In this document: one piece after another, positions 46,401 to 57,100 of the stretch | How the letters are laid out: each line of letters opens with the position of its first letter | Position numbering within the stretch: position 1 is the first letter of the stretch | Origin: a virus | IMG/VR virus record: IMGVR_UViG_3300044695_005730 | Location: 1 to 63,863 of that record | Length of the DNA stretch: 63,863 bases | Reading direction: 5' to 3' (one strand) | Position numbers and translations under genes: made by a program | The notes under the pieces: generated by a model | The model's input: only the letters and a program-made list of their open reading frames with translations | Database searches by the model: none | What the model was told of the DNA's origin: nothing

Positions 46401-49400
46401 CTAGAGTTGTATTAACTGTAAATGAATATCTTCCAGAAAAACTTTATTATAATTTAGTTCCAATATACGAATATCCTTTATCAATTGAAAAGGAAGAAAT
46501 TACTACAGATTCTACCGTATTTTCAAATAACCAAATACAAGTTAAATTTAGTGACTATAATGGAAAACAAAATATAATATCAACATCTTCAACTTCATTT
46601 ACATATAATTTACCAAAATATCCAGAATCACCATCCTATACATCATCCACAGGATCTTTATTAAATTATGAAACAGATTCTTCTAATACATATGGACCTA
46701 TTTCTAAAGTCAAAATAACAAGCAGTGGTGGAAACTATTACGATCTTCCATCAATCTCTAGTGTAACTTCAGATTATGGTTCAGGTTCAATATTAGAATC
46801 TCATAGCAATTCTATTGGAAAAATAAAGAAATCAAAAATTAATGATATTGGATTCGATTTTCCAACAGATTTTACTCTCAAACCAAATGTAAAACTTACT
46901 CAAATTGCCAAAATTGAACCATTAGCATCTTTCCAATCAATTGGAATTACTTCTTTTGGAAGGGGATACAGTTCTCCTGCAAAATTATTAGTTTTTGACG
47001 GCAAAACTAATGAAATTGTTTCGGGAGTTGATCTAAAGTATAATTTAGGTGACAGTCAAGTAACTATCCTAAAAAATACTTATGGTCTTTATAACACTAA
47101 ACCAAAAATTTTACCAACTCAAAATTCAAATGGAGTTGGAATTTCGTCAATAAGTTATAACTCTACTAGTAAAAATGTAACTGTTATTTTAGCAGTTGGA
47201 TTTAGTACTTCAAATTCTTTCCCATTTGCGGTTAATGATAAAGTTCTTATTGAGAACATAAGCATTGGTGTTGGATCTGATTCAAAAGGTTATAATTCTG
47301 AAAATTACGATTACCAACTCTTCACAATTAATTCGGTAACAGAAAATATAGGTGGATTTGGTCAGGTTACATATAGTCTTAATGGATTATTGAATTCTTC
47401 AGAATATCCAGGAACTTTTGATGCCGTCAATTCTTCAGGAAGAATTATTCCAGAAAAATATTTTCCAATCTTCAATCCCATTCTTCAAACAAACGATTTT
47501 CTTCAAGGGGAAGTTATAACTACTCCTTCTGCAGAGGGAATAGTTGAACAATGGAATCCAAAAACAACATATCTCAAAATCAGATCAAATCAAGATTTTG
47601 GAATTAATGAAATTGTAGAAGGTTCATCATCAAAATCTAAAGGATTGATTACATCAAACAATAATAATATTAATGCATTCTTCAATTTAAATTCATCTTC
47701 AAAATTTGAAAATGGATGGGAATCAAGTGCAGGAGTTTTAAACGACAATCTGCAAAGAGTTCAGGATAGTTTATATTATCAAAATTTCTCATATTCATTA
47801 AAATCTGAGGTTGACTATGATTCTTGGAAAGATGCTGTAGGTACTTTAAACCACACACTAGGATTTAAAAAATTCTCAGATTATCAATTAAATTCTTCAT
47901 TATATTATAATAAATCTTTTGTAGAAAAAAATAGCAATAATAATTCACTAACCCCAGTATTGACATCAAATCTAGCATCGATAGACATAACAAATAATAT
48001 TATTGGATTTGCTGACCTAAATTGTGTTTATGATTTTGATTTAGTTAAAGAAAATTCTCTAATAATTGGAGAAAATAGTTTTTCTGATGAAATAATTTTC
48101 TCAAGTAAAATTTTAACAGACTATTTTGAATCTGTTGGAAATAGAGTATTATCTATTGATGATATTTCATACCTTTTTAATAGCAATCCAAGACCAACGA
48201 AATTTTCAGAAGTTCATAGATTCTTCCTTGCCGATTATAGGGCTCAAAAATATATTACATACGTTAGGGATAAGCGATTTACTGCAGAAAGGCAAATCAT
48301 GCTTTTAACTGTTATTCATGATGGATCGAATGGTTATTTGAGTCAATATGCAAGAAATGAAACTTATGCAGATCTTGGATCATTTGATTTTGCCATAGAT
48401 GGATCTGAAGGACTTCTCATTTTCTATCCAATAAAGTACTCAATAAATGATTATGATATAACAACCCTTTCATATAATTTGTCAGATAGTTTATCGGGTG
48501 TAGGTAGCACCAGTTTTGGAGGAGTTGCTGATATACAAACAAATAGCGTCAGTGTTTCTTCTGGATCAACGACAATTTTAAATATTGAAAATACATATAC
48601 ATCCGCAAAAGTTTTAGTTGAAATAACTTCAAATGATAATGAATACGAATTTGTAGAATTAAATGTTTTGCATAACGGAACTGAAGTACAATTATTAGAA
48701 TATGGACAATTAAAAACACATTCATATGATGAATTGTCAAGTTCTGGATTGGGCACATTTTCTTCATACTTAACAGGATCTAAACTGAAAATTGACTTTT
48801 TCCCAAATGTTGGTTTGGGAGTAACTATCAATACTATTCAAATTGCACTTGCAAATAGTTCATATTCTGGTATTGGAACATATGATATGAAACATTCTCG
48901 TTTAGAAGCAAGAACTGTTTCAATATCATCAACATCTTCACCAGTTCCGGTTGTAATTAGTGATTATCCTGATGAATATGATGGCGCATACTTTATAGTT
49001 CAAGCTTCTGATACTACAAATAATATCCATCAACTTTCCGAAGTTGTTATGGTCGATGATGGAACAGAAACTTATAGTTCAGAATTTGCAACTATAAACA
49101 CATTTGCAGGAATAGGAACTGTAGGAAGCGAAAGAATTGGCACAACCACTCAATTGACATTTACTCCACTTCCAGATATTGATGTCAATGTCAATGTATT
49201 CCTTAATGCATTAAGATATGAAGATGATACTAGGGATGTTGTTGATTTTATTAATGCATCTATAGAAACAAATTATGCAACGTATGAAGGAGCAGATAGA
49301 GATATTAGAAGATCATTTGATTTGTATTATGAAAATAATCCAATTTTCCAAAAAGGTTTTGATGCAAGTGATCCTCTAATTGTCAATATTGAATCAAACA

Positions 49401-52400
49401 CAATTGAAATACCAAACCACTTCTTTGTTACCGGGGAATTAATAAATTATTCAAACTCTGGAGCAGGAACTAGTCAATCTATTGAAATCTCACCCACAAA
49501 TTTTGTTGGTATAGGAACTACCGACAAACTTCCCTCAGATGTTTATGTTGTCAAAGTAAATGATAATATTATCAAATTGTCTGCAAGTGCAGAAGATGCT
49601 TTAAAATTTACTCCAATTACTTTAGATTTGACCGGTGTTGGTATTGGAACATATCACACATTTACAGGTAATAATCAAAATGCAAAATTACTTGTGTCCA
49701 TCGATAATGTAATTCAATCCCCCATAGTTTCGACTGCAGTTACAACTACTCTTGCAATTAATGCATTTACAACTGATGACATTTTATTCTTTACTGGAAT
49801 AACTTCATTCTTTGGTGGTGATTTGATTAAGGTTGGCGACGAAATTATGAGAGTTGATGGTATTGGTATCGGAAGTACAAATGCAATTAAAGTTAGAAGA
49901 CCTTGGTTGGGAACAGTAATTGCAGGATATTCAACTGGAGAGTTGGTTACTAAGATAGTTGGAAATTATAATATTGTTGACAACACTCTTAATTTTGTTG
50001 AAGCACCGTATGGTAATCTTCCATATGGTACAACTACAAATCCACCAGATGAAAGAGATTGGTTAGGAATAACTACAAGTTCAAGATTCCAAGGAAGATC
50101 TTTCTTAAGATCTGGTGAAGTTAATACTACAAACGAAACTTACTATAAAAATTATAGTTTTGATGATATTTCATCCGAGTTTACAGGTTCCAACAAGAGT
50201 TTTGAATTGAGATCAAACAGGTCATCTATTACTGGCATTTCAGATCAAAATGGAATTATACTTATCAATGATATTTTCCAAGGACCTGGAGTGACCTATG
50301 ATTATAATCTATCAGAAAATGTTGGAATGACCTCCATAACATTTACAGGCACTGCAACTTCTATTGCAAATGATGTGAATACTGCAAGTATTCCTGCAGG
50401 TGGAATTATTGTTTCGGTTGGATCAACTGAAGGATTTGGTTATCAACCATTAGTCTCTGCAGGAGGAACTGCAGTAGTGTCAATTGCCGGAACTATTTCA
50501 TCTATTAGTATTGGTAATAGTGGTTCTGGATATCGCTCTGGTGTTCAGGTTGTTAGAGTTGGTGTTGGAACTTCTTCAACAGGTACGCCTAATATTCAAT
50601 TTATTGGTACTGCATCAATTTCTAATGGACACATAACGGGTGTTGCTATTACAAATCCAGGAGTTGGATATTCAATATCAAATCCACCATATGTAATATT
50701 TGATGCTCCACTGTCATATTCAAACATTCCTTTAATTTATAACTCATCTTATTCTGGAATTGGAACTGAGGCAACAATTGATGTCGTTGTTGGTCAAGGT
50801 TCTAATGTGATTGATTTTGAAATTAGAAATACTGGATATTCTTATGGTCAGGGAGATGTTTTAACACTTCCAATTGGAGGAACTGTTGGTATACCGACAG
50901 TTGTTGGTTCAAGTTTCAATGAATTCCAAATTAGTATTCAAAACACATTCACTGATAAGTTTAGTGGATGGTCTATTGGAGAATTGCAAGTTCTTGATAG
51001 TTTCTCACATCTATTCAATGGAGAAAGAGTTGTTTTCCCAATCAAATATCTTGGAGATACGATTTCAATAAGATCTGCAAGAGGATCGAATATTAAAGTT
51101 CAAGACACTCTTCTAGTGTTTATTAATGATATCTTGCAAGTTCCTGGGCAATCATACCTTTTCCCAGGTGGTAGCATGATAACATTTGCGGAAGCTCCAA
51201 AATCTGGAGATACTTTAAAAATCCTCTTTTATAAAGGAAGTGGGGATATTGATGTCATCTTCCGAAATATTTTAGAAACGGTCAAAATTGGTGATGAATT
51301 AACTATTTCTTACGATCCATCCATTGGACAAGGTTCATACTTACAAGAAGATACTAGAAACGTAACAAGTGTTGATTCTACTGATTTGGTAAGTACTAAT
51401 CCATACTTTGGTCCAGGAAATACTACCAATGAAACTTTGGTTAGACCTGTAGTTTGGTGTAGACAGACTGAAGATATGATAATTAATGAACAAGGCATCG
51501 GGAAAGACCGTATGCGGTATGAACCTATTATCGACCCAGTTGCATATTTGATTCAATCTGTTGGAATCGGAACTACTATAGTCTATGTTGATAATGTGAG
51601 ACCATTCTTTAATCCAGTTAACGAAAATGATGTTTCACTTAGTTTCCAAAAGAGTGTAAGTTTTATTTCTCAGGATACAATTGTTAGTGCATCGGCTACA
51701 GCAGTTGTATCTTCTGCAGGAACTATATCTTCATTAATCATTTCTAATGGAGGATATGGATACACTAATAATCCAATTGTCACTATACAATCTCCTGTTG
51801 GAGTTGGATCAACTGCAATAGTAACATCTACTATAGTTTCTGGAATAGTTTCTTCATTCACCATTACAGGTGTTGGATCTGGATATACCTCAACAAATCC
51901 ACCTTCAGTATTAATAGAGCCACCAACATTTAAAACAGAAAAATCTTTTGTTACTTCATATCAGGGAGATTCTGGTGTAATTGTTGGATTTGGTATTACA
52001 TCCATATCTGGCGTTACAAAATTAATTTTTGATACTTTTATTCCAGATGATTCATATCTACAACAACCTTCAATTGTTGGCACTGCAATTACTATAAGTG
52101 GATTAACTGCATCTCAATATTTTATGGTATATGATTCAAATGTTGGATTTGCAACTACATCAATAGTTTCAACTAGGACAGATGGAAGTACAATTGGTAT
52201 TGGAACATATTTTGTTGATAACGTATATCAAGTGGATAGTTCGCAAATTATAGGAATAAATGTAACTGGAGTTGGATTTACTTATGTTAATAGACTTTTT
52301 GCAAGAGTAACTGGAGTTAGTACAATTTCCTTTGGTCCAACTTATTCGGGAATAATAGGTACTTCACATTATTTTGGAAACTTTAGTTGGGGCAAAATTG

Positions 52401-52525
52401 TTCTATCAGGTCCAATTGGAATAAATTCCTATAGTTTTTATGGCAATAGAGGTGTTGGTGGAATTTCTACCTCAACTATAGTAAAAAGAACGGTTCCTTT
52501 AAAATATAAAAACTATATAACCTAA
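40463..52525 (+). CDS. Giant baseplate wedge-region structural protein (gp7 position)
   Basis: A single open frame of 4020 aa. N-terminus (TETRIKFSNIVQNQFPAYVR, YLSQESKGSSSDLIQNIDQY) is typical of cyanophage baseplate-associated large proteins. Residues ~185-230 (FIKQAKDFYRSKGTDESFRI) are helical. Recurrent beta modules follow: H-x-F-xxG-xxVxYxx...GGLxxNxxYYV and GxGYxxxPxVxI motifs. Near residue 1250, GWAYDGNPIYGPYGYA is a YHYH-type domain. Position between gp6 and gp8 suggests the gp7 role or a fibre/connector fused to it. T4 gp7 is 1032 aa, so this is about four times larger. Role is inferred from location. Confidence 0.75.
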   Translation: MTETRIKFSNIVQNQFPAYVREEFPLVVDFISQYYLSQESKGSSSDLIQNIDQYIKLDNQTNQTEYAILSGDISSTEDIIDVSFDDPSNGTYGFPNNYGLIQIGDEIITYSQKTDSSFVGCVRGFSGITSLKKQNHPDELVFSTSESTSHSIGSKVINLSSLFLKEFLIKSKYQLTPGFENRSFSSGLNQSLFIKQAKDFYRSKGTDESFRILFNSLYGQNVEVIKPKNYLFRPSDAQYRVTKDIIVESISGDPLNLTNATLRQDEYGSITEASSPITKVEKIVSGEGNAYYKLSLDANYNRDITVDGAIYGNFSIHPKTKLIGKVSAESVVLDVDSTVGFPKSGELSVEYEDLSLGIVSYVSKSITQFIGCSNITNTILDGSNIGINTYAYATVNKGTETETIKVRIGSVLENLDIVDDTYYFSKGNTSSIKSLGIMSKDAVSNNWFFNLATSYEVESFKLSDISDYTYTITTKNNNIFKVGDNLKIIGQSGVEKTSKVISIDSPNSFKIKGQGILLESKYTVKRNLSKVNSNYSELSLINTNVQNIYKIKDRTLVASPSLPSYNGQKLEVSNKSITLSGTFVGDEFTITSLVDHGFYTGDSVYYTPEKIISSGINDSDGNPNFEEIILSSLFAEGIYFIKRINNTKVKFARSRSDIYNSKFISLDTPTQVNQNTIQFYDFSGKFLRPQKLLREISQPTNDGKTYPTEPGLTGILINGTEILNYKSKDVVYYGPIENIEVLSPGAEYDIINPPTLIISDTVGTGATGYCAVMGSLKEIRIISNGFDYVEEPIIKITGGNGIGAKAKANMTLISHQSSFNSEASAQLIGIGSALSTIGFSTYHKFRNCERVIYKTSSQRGVGGLSTNSSYYVSVQSPTVIKLHETKSDAISGINTVSLTSFGIGSHIIESYDKKSVIKSINILDSGSGYENKKRTVSIAGINTSISTININDHQFKSGEVVKYTNTATPIGGLSTNTNYYVTKVSDDSFKLSQVGFGTDNVDFYYNTKQYVNFTSTGSGTHTFNYPEISVEVIGNIGVSSVSNETFAAVVQPIFRGEITSIHLSNKGSKYGSSEVLNYRRDPLVTLNSGTSAQLTPIISNGKIVEVLPNISGKNYNSPPTLNVIGDGVGAVIVPIIENGQIISVKVIEGGTGYRQESTQVSIVSAGSGAKFNTKIKTWNVNLYQKYFNNITADDGFINIGLNEEYQLQYSHLYAPRKLREIIYSLDQGGKILYGKTDLKKINDIESVSTDHSPIIGWAYDGNPIYGPYGYATNQGGVVVQMKSGYKLTPSSDRPVFPEGFFVEDYTYFEVSDESYLDENNGRFCKTPEFPNGTYAYFATINNSSADSSGPFVGYKHPVFPYLIGNNFRSKPNEFNFKPSSNQDEIDLNATNWVRNTQPYNSINNYSYLTIPNQLNQTVDVKFAEPGTVDNIEVVAGGINYQVNDSVVFDEEDTGGYGLSARVSRIEGKEVNSISVASTTLSGLEFYPSDQKGFFKVISPNPHNFKNKDLVTVSGLSTTSSLIEGSYIAGVSTNTFVLASNTGINSSSITGIVTYISISGDISKIRENDTLSVDSEIVKVLNIDLNSSRIRILRGINGTIGSSHTTTSTLYQNPRELSIDVGFNTSYNYKINKEIYFNPIESVGLGTAFGVGIGSTIVFSNPGVGITQIFIPTKTIYIPNHNLETGDKITYYSNGGAPISVSSNGISTTLTDQSVVYIAKISSDLIGISSVKVGLGSTGTIVGVSSTTSNISTFYFTGIGTGTYHSFKTNYSVIVGQISKNTVTVSTAQTHGLVNNDSVFVDVNPSISTSFAIKYNDYNRKLVANPKSFSASGINTQTSAITIPKHKFVSGQQVIYTSSTPSGGLVNNKVYYAIIVDENNIKLSDTYYHSVDLNPTVVGITSASDGTISAVNPPIEVYRNSTVTFDLSDSSLSYTNSSTKYSAFKFNFYKDSNFTELFDSTKETGDFEVKRYGIVGITNSARVVLTVNEYLPEKLYYNLVPIYEYPLSIEKEEITTDSTVFSNNQIQVKFSDYNGKQNIISTSSTSFTYNLPKYPESPSYTSSTGSLLNYETDSSNTYGPISKVKITSSGGNYYDLPSISSVTSDYGSGSILESHSNSIGKIKKSKINDIGFDFPTDFTLKPNVKLTQIAKIEPLASFQSIGITSFGRGYSSPAKLLVFDGKTNEIVSGVDLKYNLGDSQVTILKNTYGLYNTKPKILPTQNSNGVGISSISYNSTSKNVTVILAVGFSTSNSFPFAVNDKVLIENISIGVGSDSKGYNSENYDYQLFTINSVTENIGGFGQVTYSLNGLLNSSEYPGTFDAVNSSGRIIPEKYFPIFNPILQTNDFLQGEVITTPSAEGIVEQWNPKTTYLKIRSNQDFGINEIVEGSSSKSKGLITSNNNNINAFFNLNSSSKFENGWESSAGVLNDNLQRVQDSLYYQNFSYSLKSEVDYDSWKDAVGTLNHTLGFKKFSDYQLNSSLYYNKSFVEKNSNNNSLTPVLTSNLASIDITNNIIGFADLNCVYDFDLVKENSLIIGENSFSDEIIFSSKILTDYFESVGNRVLSIDDISYLFNSNPRPTKFSEVHRFFLADYRAQKYITYVRDKRFTAERQIMLLTVIHDGSNGYLSQYARNETYADLGSFDFAIDGSEGLLIFYPIKYSINDYDITTLSYNLSDSLSGVGSTSFGGVADIQTNSVSVSSGSTTILNIENTYTSAKVLVEITSNDNEYEFVELNVLHNGTEVQLLEYGQLKTHSYDELSSSGLGTFSSYLTGSKLKIDFFPNVGLGVTINTIQIALANSSYSGIGTYDMKHSRLEARTVSISSTSSPVPVVISDYPDEYDGAYFIVQASDTTNNIHQLSEVVMVDDGTETYSSEFATINTFAGIGTVGSERIGTTTQLTFTPLPDIDVNVNVFLNALRYEDDTRDVVDFINASIETNYATYEGADRDIRRSFDLYYENNPIFQKGFDASDPLIVNIESNTIEIPNHFFVTGELINYSNSGAGTSQSIEISPTNFVGIGTTDKLPSDVYVVKVNDNIIKLSASAEDALKFTPITLDLTGVGIGTYHTFTGNNQNAKLLVSIDNVIQSPIVSTAVTTTLAINAFTTDDILFFTGITSFFGGDLIKVGDEIMRVDGIGIGSTNAIKVRRPWLGTVIAGYSTGELVTKIVGNYNIVDNTLNFVEAPYGNLPYGTTTNPPDERDWLGITTSSRFQGRSFLRSGEVNTTNETYYKNYSFDDISSEFTGSNKSFELRSNRSSITGISDQNGIILINDIFQGPGVTYDYNLSENVGMTSITFTGTATSIANDVNTASIPAGGIIVSVGSTEGFGYQPLVSAGGTAVVSIAGTISSISIGNSGSGYRSGVQVVRVGVGTSSTGTPNIQFIGTASISNGHITGVAITNPGVGYSISNPPYVIFDAPLSYSNIPLIYNSSYSGIGTEATIDVVVGQGSNVIDFEIRNTGYSYGQGDVLTLPIGGTVGIPTVVGSSFNEFQISIQNTFTDKFSGWSIGELQVLDSFSHLFNGERVVFPIKYLGDTISIRSARGSNIKVQDTLLVFINDILQVPGQSYLFPGGSMITFAEAPKSGDTLKILFYKGSGDIDVIFRNILETVKIGDELTISYDPSIGQGSYLQEDTRNVTSVDSTDLVSTNPYFGPGNTTNETLVRPVVWCRQTEDMIINEQGIGKDRMRYEPIIDPVAYLIQSVGIGTTIVYVDNVRPFFNPVNENDVSLSFQKSVSFISQDTIVSASATAVVSSAGTISSLIISNGGYGYTNNPIVTIQSPVGVGSTAIVTSTIVSGIVSSFTITGVGSGYTSTNPPSVLIEPPTFKTEKSFVTSYQGDSGVIVGFGITSISGVTKLIFDTFIPDDSYLQQPSIVGTAITISGLTASQYFMVYDSNVGFATTSIVSTRTDGSTIGIGTYFVDNVYQVDSSQIIGINVTGVGFTYVNRLFARVTGVSTISFGPTYSGIIGTSHYFGNFSWGKIVLSGPIGINSYSFYGNRGVGGISTSTIVKRTVPLKYKNYIT

Positions 52526-52534
52526 TATGACACC

Positions 52535-52542
52535 TATAAATA
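52535..52542 (+). promoter_or_regulatory. T4-type late promoter (TATAAATA)
   Basis: A perfect TATAAATA, 18 nt before ATG 52561, in the 35-nt gap after the giant gene. Confidence 0.75.
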
Positions 52543-52560
52543 ATAAAAAAACCTTGTAAA

Positions 52561-54111
52561 ATGGCAGCAATTATAACCGACCAGATTAGAATATTGAATG
52601 CAAATAATTTTATATCTGGCGTAACTACAAGTAATAATTCTTATTATTCTTTTGTAGGACTTCCAAATTCAAATGAATTGCAAACTGATTGGAATACCAA
52701 TCCACCTTCACCGAAAGATAATTTTGATGAAGAAAATAATTATTGGGATACTATGATTGCATTGAAAAAAATTACTTCAAACGATGTACGCCAAGTTATC
52801 CAAAAAAGAACTTGGTCTTCTGGTGCGACTTATGATATGTATCGACATGATTACAGTAGATCGAATACTTCAAAAGTTTCTGGAGCGACAAATCTATATT
52901 CCTCATCTTATTATGTTCTGAATAGTGATTATAGAGTTTATATTTGCCTACAAAATGGAATCGATCCAGAAAATCCTAATGGTAGACCTTCGTTAGACGA
53001 ACCAACATTTACTGATCTAGAACCAAGGTCTGCAGGTTCAAGTGGAGATGGTTATATTTGGAAATATCTTTATACAATAAAACCAGGTGAAATTGTAAAA
53101 TTCGATTCTACAGATTTCATGCCAGTACCTTTTGATTGGGAAACTGGCACAGACAATGCTGCGGTAAGAGATAATGCAGTAGATGGTTCAATTAAAATTG
53201 TCACCATTACTGATAGAGGTTCGGGAATAGGAACCGCTAACAGTACTTATACTAGAGTTCCAATTAAAGGTGATGGAACTGGTGCCGAGTGTACTATTAT
53301 TATCAATAATGATTCTAAAGTAGACACTATTACTGTATCAAGTCAAGGTTCTGGATATACTTACGGTATTGTTGATTTAGTTTCTGGAGGTGTTCCTACG
53401 GGTTCACTCAACCCCACTTTTAATGTCATTATTCCACCTAAAGGTGGACATGGATATGATATCTATAGAGAACTTGGTGCATATAATGTTTTACTTTATT
53501 CCAGAATAGAGAATGATAACCAAAATCCAGACTTTATAACGGGAAATGAAATTTCAAGAATTGGTATTGTAGAAAATCCACAATCATTTGGATCTTCACA
53601 AATCCTATCCTTAGATAAAGCAAGTGCAGTTTATGCACTCAAACTTACCGGAATTGGATACAGCTCTGCTTCATTTGCTGCAGATGCATATATTACACAA
53701 ACTGTTGGAAGTGGAAGCACTGCAGTTGGGAGAGTGATTGGTTATGATCAAAATACTGGTGTTTTAAAATACTGGCAAGATAGAACTCTTGCTGGATTTA
53801 ATAATGTTGGAGTCGCAGAGTCAACTTCAATTTATGGTTTTGGTTTGATAGAATTTACAAGTTTTCCATCCACTGGAGGAAATGTCAATATTGCTGGAGG
53901 GAGTGTTAGTTTATCAATCGATACTGGGTTTACTGGTCTATCAACAGTAATAAATAATAGAACATACTATCTTGGACAATCTTTTGCCAATGGTACTGCT
54001 AATCCTGAAGTTAAAAAATATTCGGGAAATATCATTTATGTAGATAATAGACCATCGATTACAAGGTCATCAAATCAAAAAGAAGATATTAAAGTCATTC
54101 TGCAATTCTAA
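52561..54111 (+). CDS. gp8: Baseplate wedge protein gp8
   Basis: A 516 aa protein with gp8-type sequence: AAIITDQIRILNANNFISGV, DVRQVIQKRTWSSGATYDMY, DYRVYICLQNGIDPENPNGR, GYIWKYLYTIKPGEIVKFDS. T4 gp8 is 334 aa; the ~180 extra residues after ~210 are GSGYTYGIVDL-like beta modules similar to those in the giant protein and gp14. Gp8 dimerises in the wedge and binds gp7 and gp10. Its own late promoter precedes it. Confidence 0.85.
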   Translation: MAAIITDQIRILNANNFISGVTTSNNSYYSFVGLPNSNELQTDWNTNPPSPKDNFDEENNYWDTMIALKKITSNDVRQVIQKRTWSSGATYDMYRHDYSRSNTSKVSGATNLYSSSYYVLNSDYRVYICLQNGIDPENPNGRPSLDEPTFTDLEPRSAGSSGDGYIWKYLYTIKPGEIVKFDSTDFMPVPFDWETGTDNAAVRDNAVDGSIKIVTITDRGSGIGTANSTYTRVPIKGDGTGAECTIIINNDSKVDTITVSSQGSGYTYGIVDLVSGGVPTGSLNPTFNVIIPPKGGHGYDIYRELGAYNVLLYSRIENDNQNPDFITGNEISRIGIVENPQSFGSSQILSLDKASAVYALKLTGIGYSSASFAADAYITQTVGSGSTAVGRVIGYDQNTGVLKYWQDRTLAGFNNVGVAESTSIYGFGLIEFTSFPSTGGNVNIAGGSVSLSIDTGFTGLSTVINNRTYYLGQSFANGTANPEVKKYSGNIIYVDNRPSITRSSNQKEDIKVILQF

Positions 54112-54117
54112 AGAATT

Positions 54118-57100
54118 ATGTCACAACAAACCAATCTCAACGTATCTCCTTACTTTGATGACTTTGATGCAAATAATGACTATTATAGGGTACTTTTTAA
54201 GCCAGGATATCCTGTTCAGGCAAGAGAACTAACAACTTTACAATCAATACTGCAAAATCAAATTGAGAAATTTGGTCAGCACTTTTTTAAAGAAGGTTCT
54301 AAAGTTATTCCTGGAAATATTGGATATAATGCACTTTACTATGCAGTAGAACTTCAGAATAGTTATCTCGGAATTCCAGTATCCGCATATGCGGATCAAC
54401 TTGTAGGATCAAAAATTACTGGACAAACTTCCGGTGTTACTGCAGTAGTAGAAAAGGTATTATCATCTTCAGAATCAGAAAGAGGTAATATCACTCTATA
54501 TGTAAATTATCTAAGTTCAAATACCCAAAATAATTCAACTCAACAATTTTCTAATGGTGAATTATTAACATCAAATACATTAATTGCTTCTGGATTATTG
54601 GGAAATGCATCAATTGCAGCAGGAACTCCCTTTGCAGCAACTATTTCGAATGATGCAACATCTGTTGCATCAGCATTCTCGATTACAAATGGTGTTTATT
54701 TTGTTAGAGGGCAATTTGTAAACGTAGAGACTGAAACTTTAATATTAGACCAATATAATAATAAACCAAATTACAGAGTTGGTCTCTTTGTAAGTGAGGA
54801 GATTGTTAACGCAGATATTGATGAAAATTTAAACGATAATTCACAAGGTTTTAATAATTATGCTGCGCCCGGAGCAGATAGATTAAAAATATCAGTATCT
54901 CTTTTTAAGAAATCTTTAGATGATTTTAATGATGCTAATTTTGTCGAATTAGCAACAATTCAAAATGGTGTCCTAAGATCACAAAAACAAACAACAGATT
55001 ATAATATCATTTCCGATGAATTAGCAAGAAGAACATATTCAGAATCTGGAGATTACTATGTAACTCCATTTGATGTTTCACTAAAAGAATCTTTAAATGA
55101 TAATTTAGGCAATCGAGGCATTTTCAATCAAGGTCAATTTACTTATGGTGGATTAACTGCTTCAGATGATCTTGCAGTTTATCAAATATCTCCGGGAAAG
55201 GCATTTATAAAGGGATATGAAATTGAAACTATTAGTCCAACATTTTTAGATGTTGCAAAACCAAGAACGACAAAAACACTAGAGTTACAATCTATTAATT
55301 ATAATACAGGACCAACTCTTAAATTGAATAGAGTATATGGATCACCTACTATTGGAATAGGAAATACGTATGTATTGAGTTTAAGAGATTCTAGAGTTGG
55401 AACCACTCAAACTTCAGCACCAGGTAAAGAAATTGGTGTAGCAAGAGTTTATGATTTCAAACTTGAGTCTGGATCTTACAGCACTTCAAATTCAAACTTA
55501 AACCAATGGAATATTTCTTTATATGATATACAAACAATTACAGAAATAACTTTAAATCAACCAGTTACTTTAGCAGTTCCTACTTTCATTAAAGGTAAAA
55601 ATAGTGGTGCTAGTGCATTTATAAAAGATGCTGTTACAAACAATGCAACCATTACTGTTTATGAAAAGAGTGGGGAATTTATAAAAAATGAATCATTTAT
55701 AATTGATGGAATTGAATCCGGATTAGTTGCTATTGCAGTAACTTCTTATGGAATTTCTGATATCAAATCTGTATATGGCATTGTTGGGTCGGCATCAACC
55801 TTTACTGCAGATACAATTCAATCAACAGACTTTTCTGTAGGAATTGCAACAATCAGTCCATTATCATCGGGAATTAGTACAGTATTCAGCCCAAATTCAT
55901 TATTCCCAGGCACTATAGTTAAAGTTGGAAATCTTGTTCAGTATAGTGATCAGTCGGTTTCGGAACCAGTTACAGCAAAAGTCGTAACTGTTAATACGAC
56001 TTCAATTACAATTAGTGGTGTCACAACAGTAACAGGAATTGTAAACGGAAAACTTCCTTCTTCTGCTTTATCTGCCACTGATTTCAAAATTTTAACTACA
56101 AAGTTAGAATCATCTCAAGATAATACTCTTTATACAAAATTACCAAATAATAATATTTCTTCAGTAGATTTAACAGATGCTTCCTTAACAATAAGAAAAA
56201 CATTCACAGTCAATATTTCTAGTAATCAACTTTCTTTGGCAGTTAGTGCAGGACAGAACGAAACATTTTTACCTTTTGACGAAGAAAGATATTCATTAAT
56301 TAGATCTGATGGTACAACGGAAGTTTTAACATCAGATAAATTTGCTTTCATTAATGGAGGCACTCAGTTACAAATTTATAATTTGGGTACTAATAATACC
56401 AATGCTACATTAATTGCGACTTTAAAGAAAATTAAACCAAAATCAAAGGTAAAATTAAAAAATAGAGTTAATACATTAATTGTCAATAAATCGAAAAATG
56501 CTGGATCTGGTATTGGATCCACAACTTTAAATGATGGACTTTCTTTTGGAAACTTCCCATATGGTACAAGAGTTCAGGACGAAAATATTTCTCTAAACAC
56601 TCCTGATATTATTAAAGTTCATGCAATTTATGAATCTGCAAACACTTCTGCAGCATCTGCACCAACTGCAATATTATCATCTATTAATGGACCAACATCT
56701 AAAACAACAGATTTTATTATTGGTGAGAAATTAACAGGACAATCTAGCGGTGCAATTGCAATATGTGCAGAAAGATTAACAGATTCTCAAATTTCTTTTA
56801 TCTACGAAAATCAAAATTCATTTAAAGAAGGTGAAACTATATTATCAGATGAATCAAAAATTCAAGCCGTTATTGTAACTTTAGATTCTTCAAGTTTCGA
56901 AATATCTTCAAATTATACATTTACAACTGGACAGAAGGGAACTTTTTATAATTGTGGAACAATCAATAGAAAACCCTCATCTTTAGAGTCTTCTAAGCAA
57001 TTGAAAATTTATTTTTCAAGTGGTTATTACCAATCTTCTGATGATGGAGACATCACTACAGTAAATTCTTATACTAGTTTTGATTATGGAAAAGAAATTA

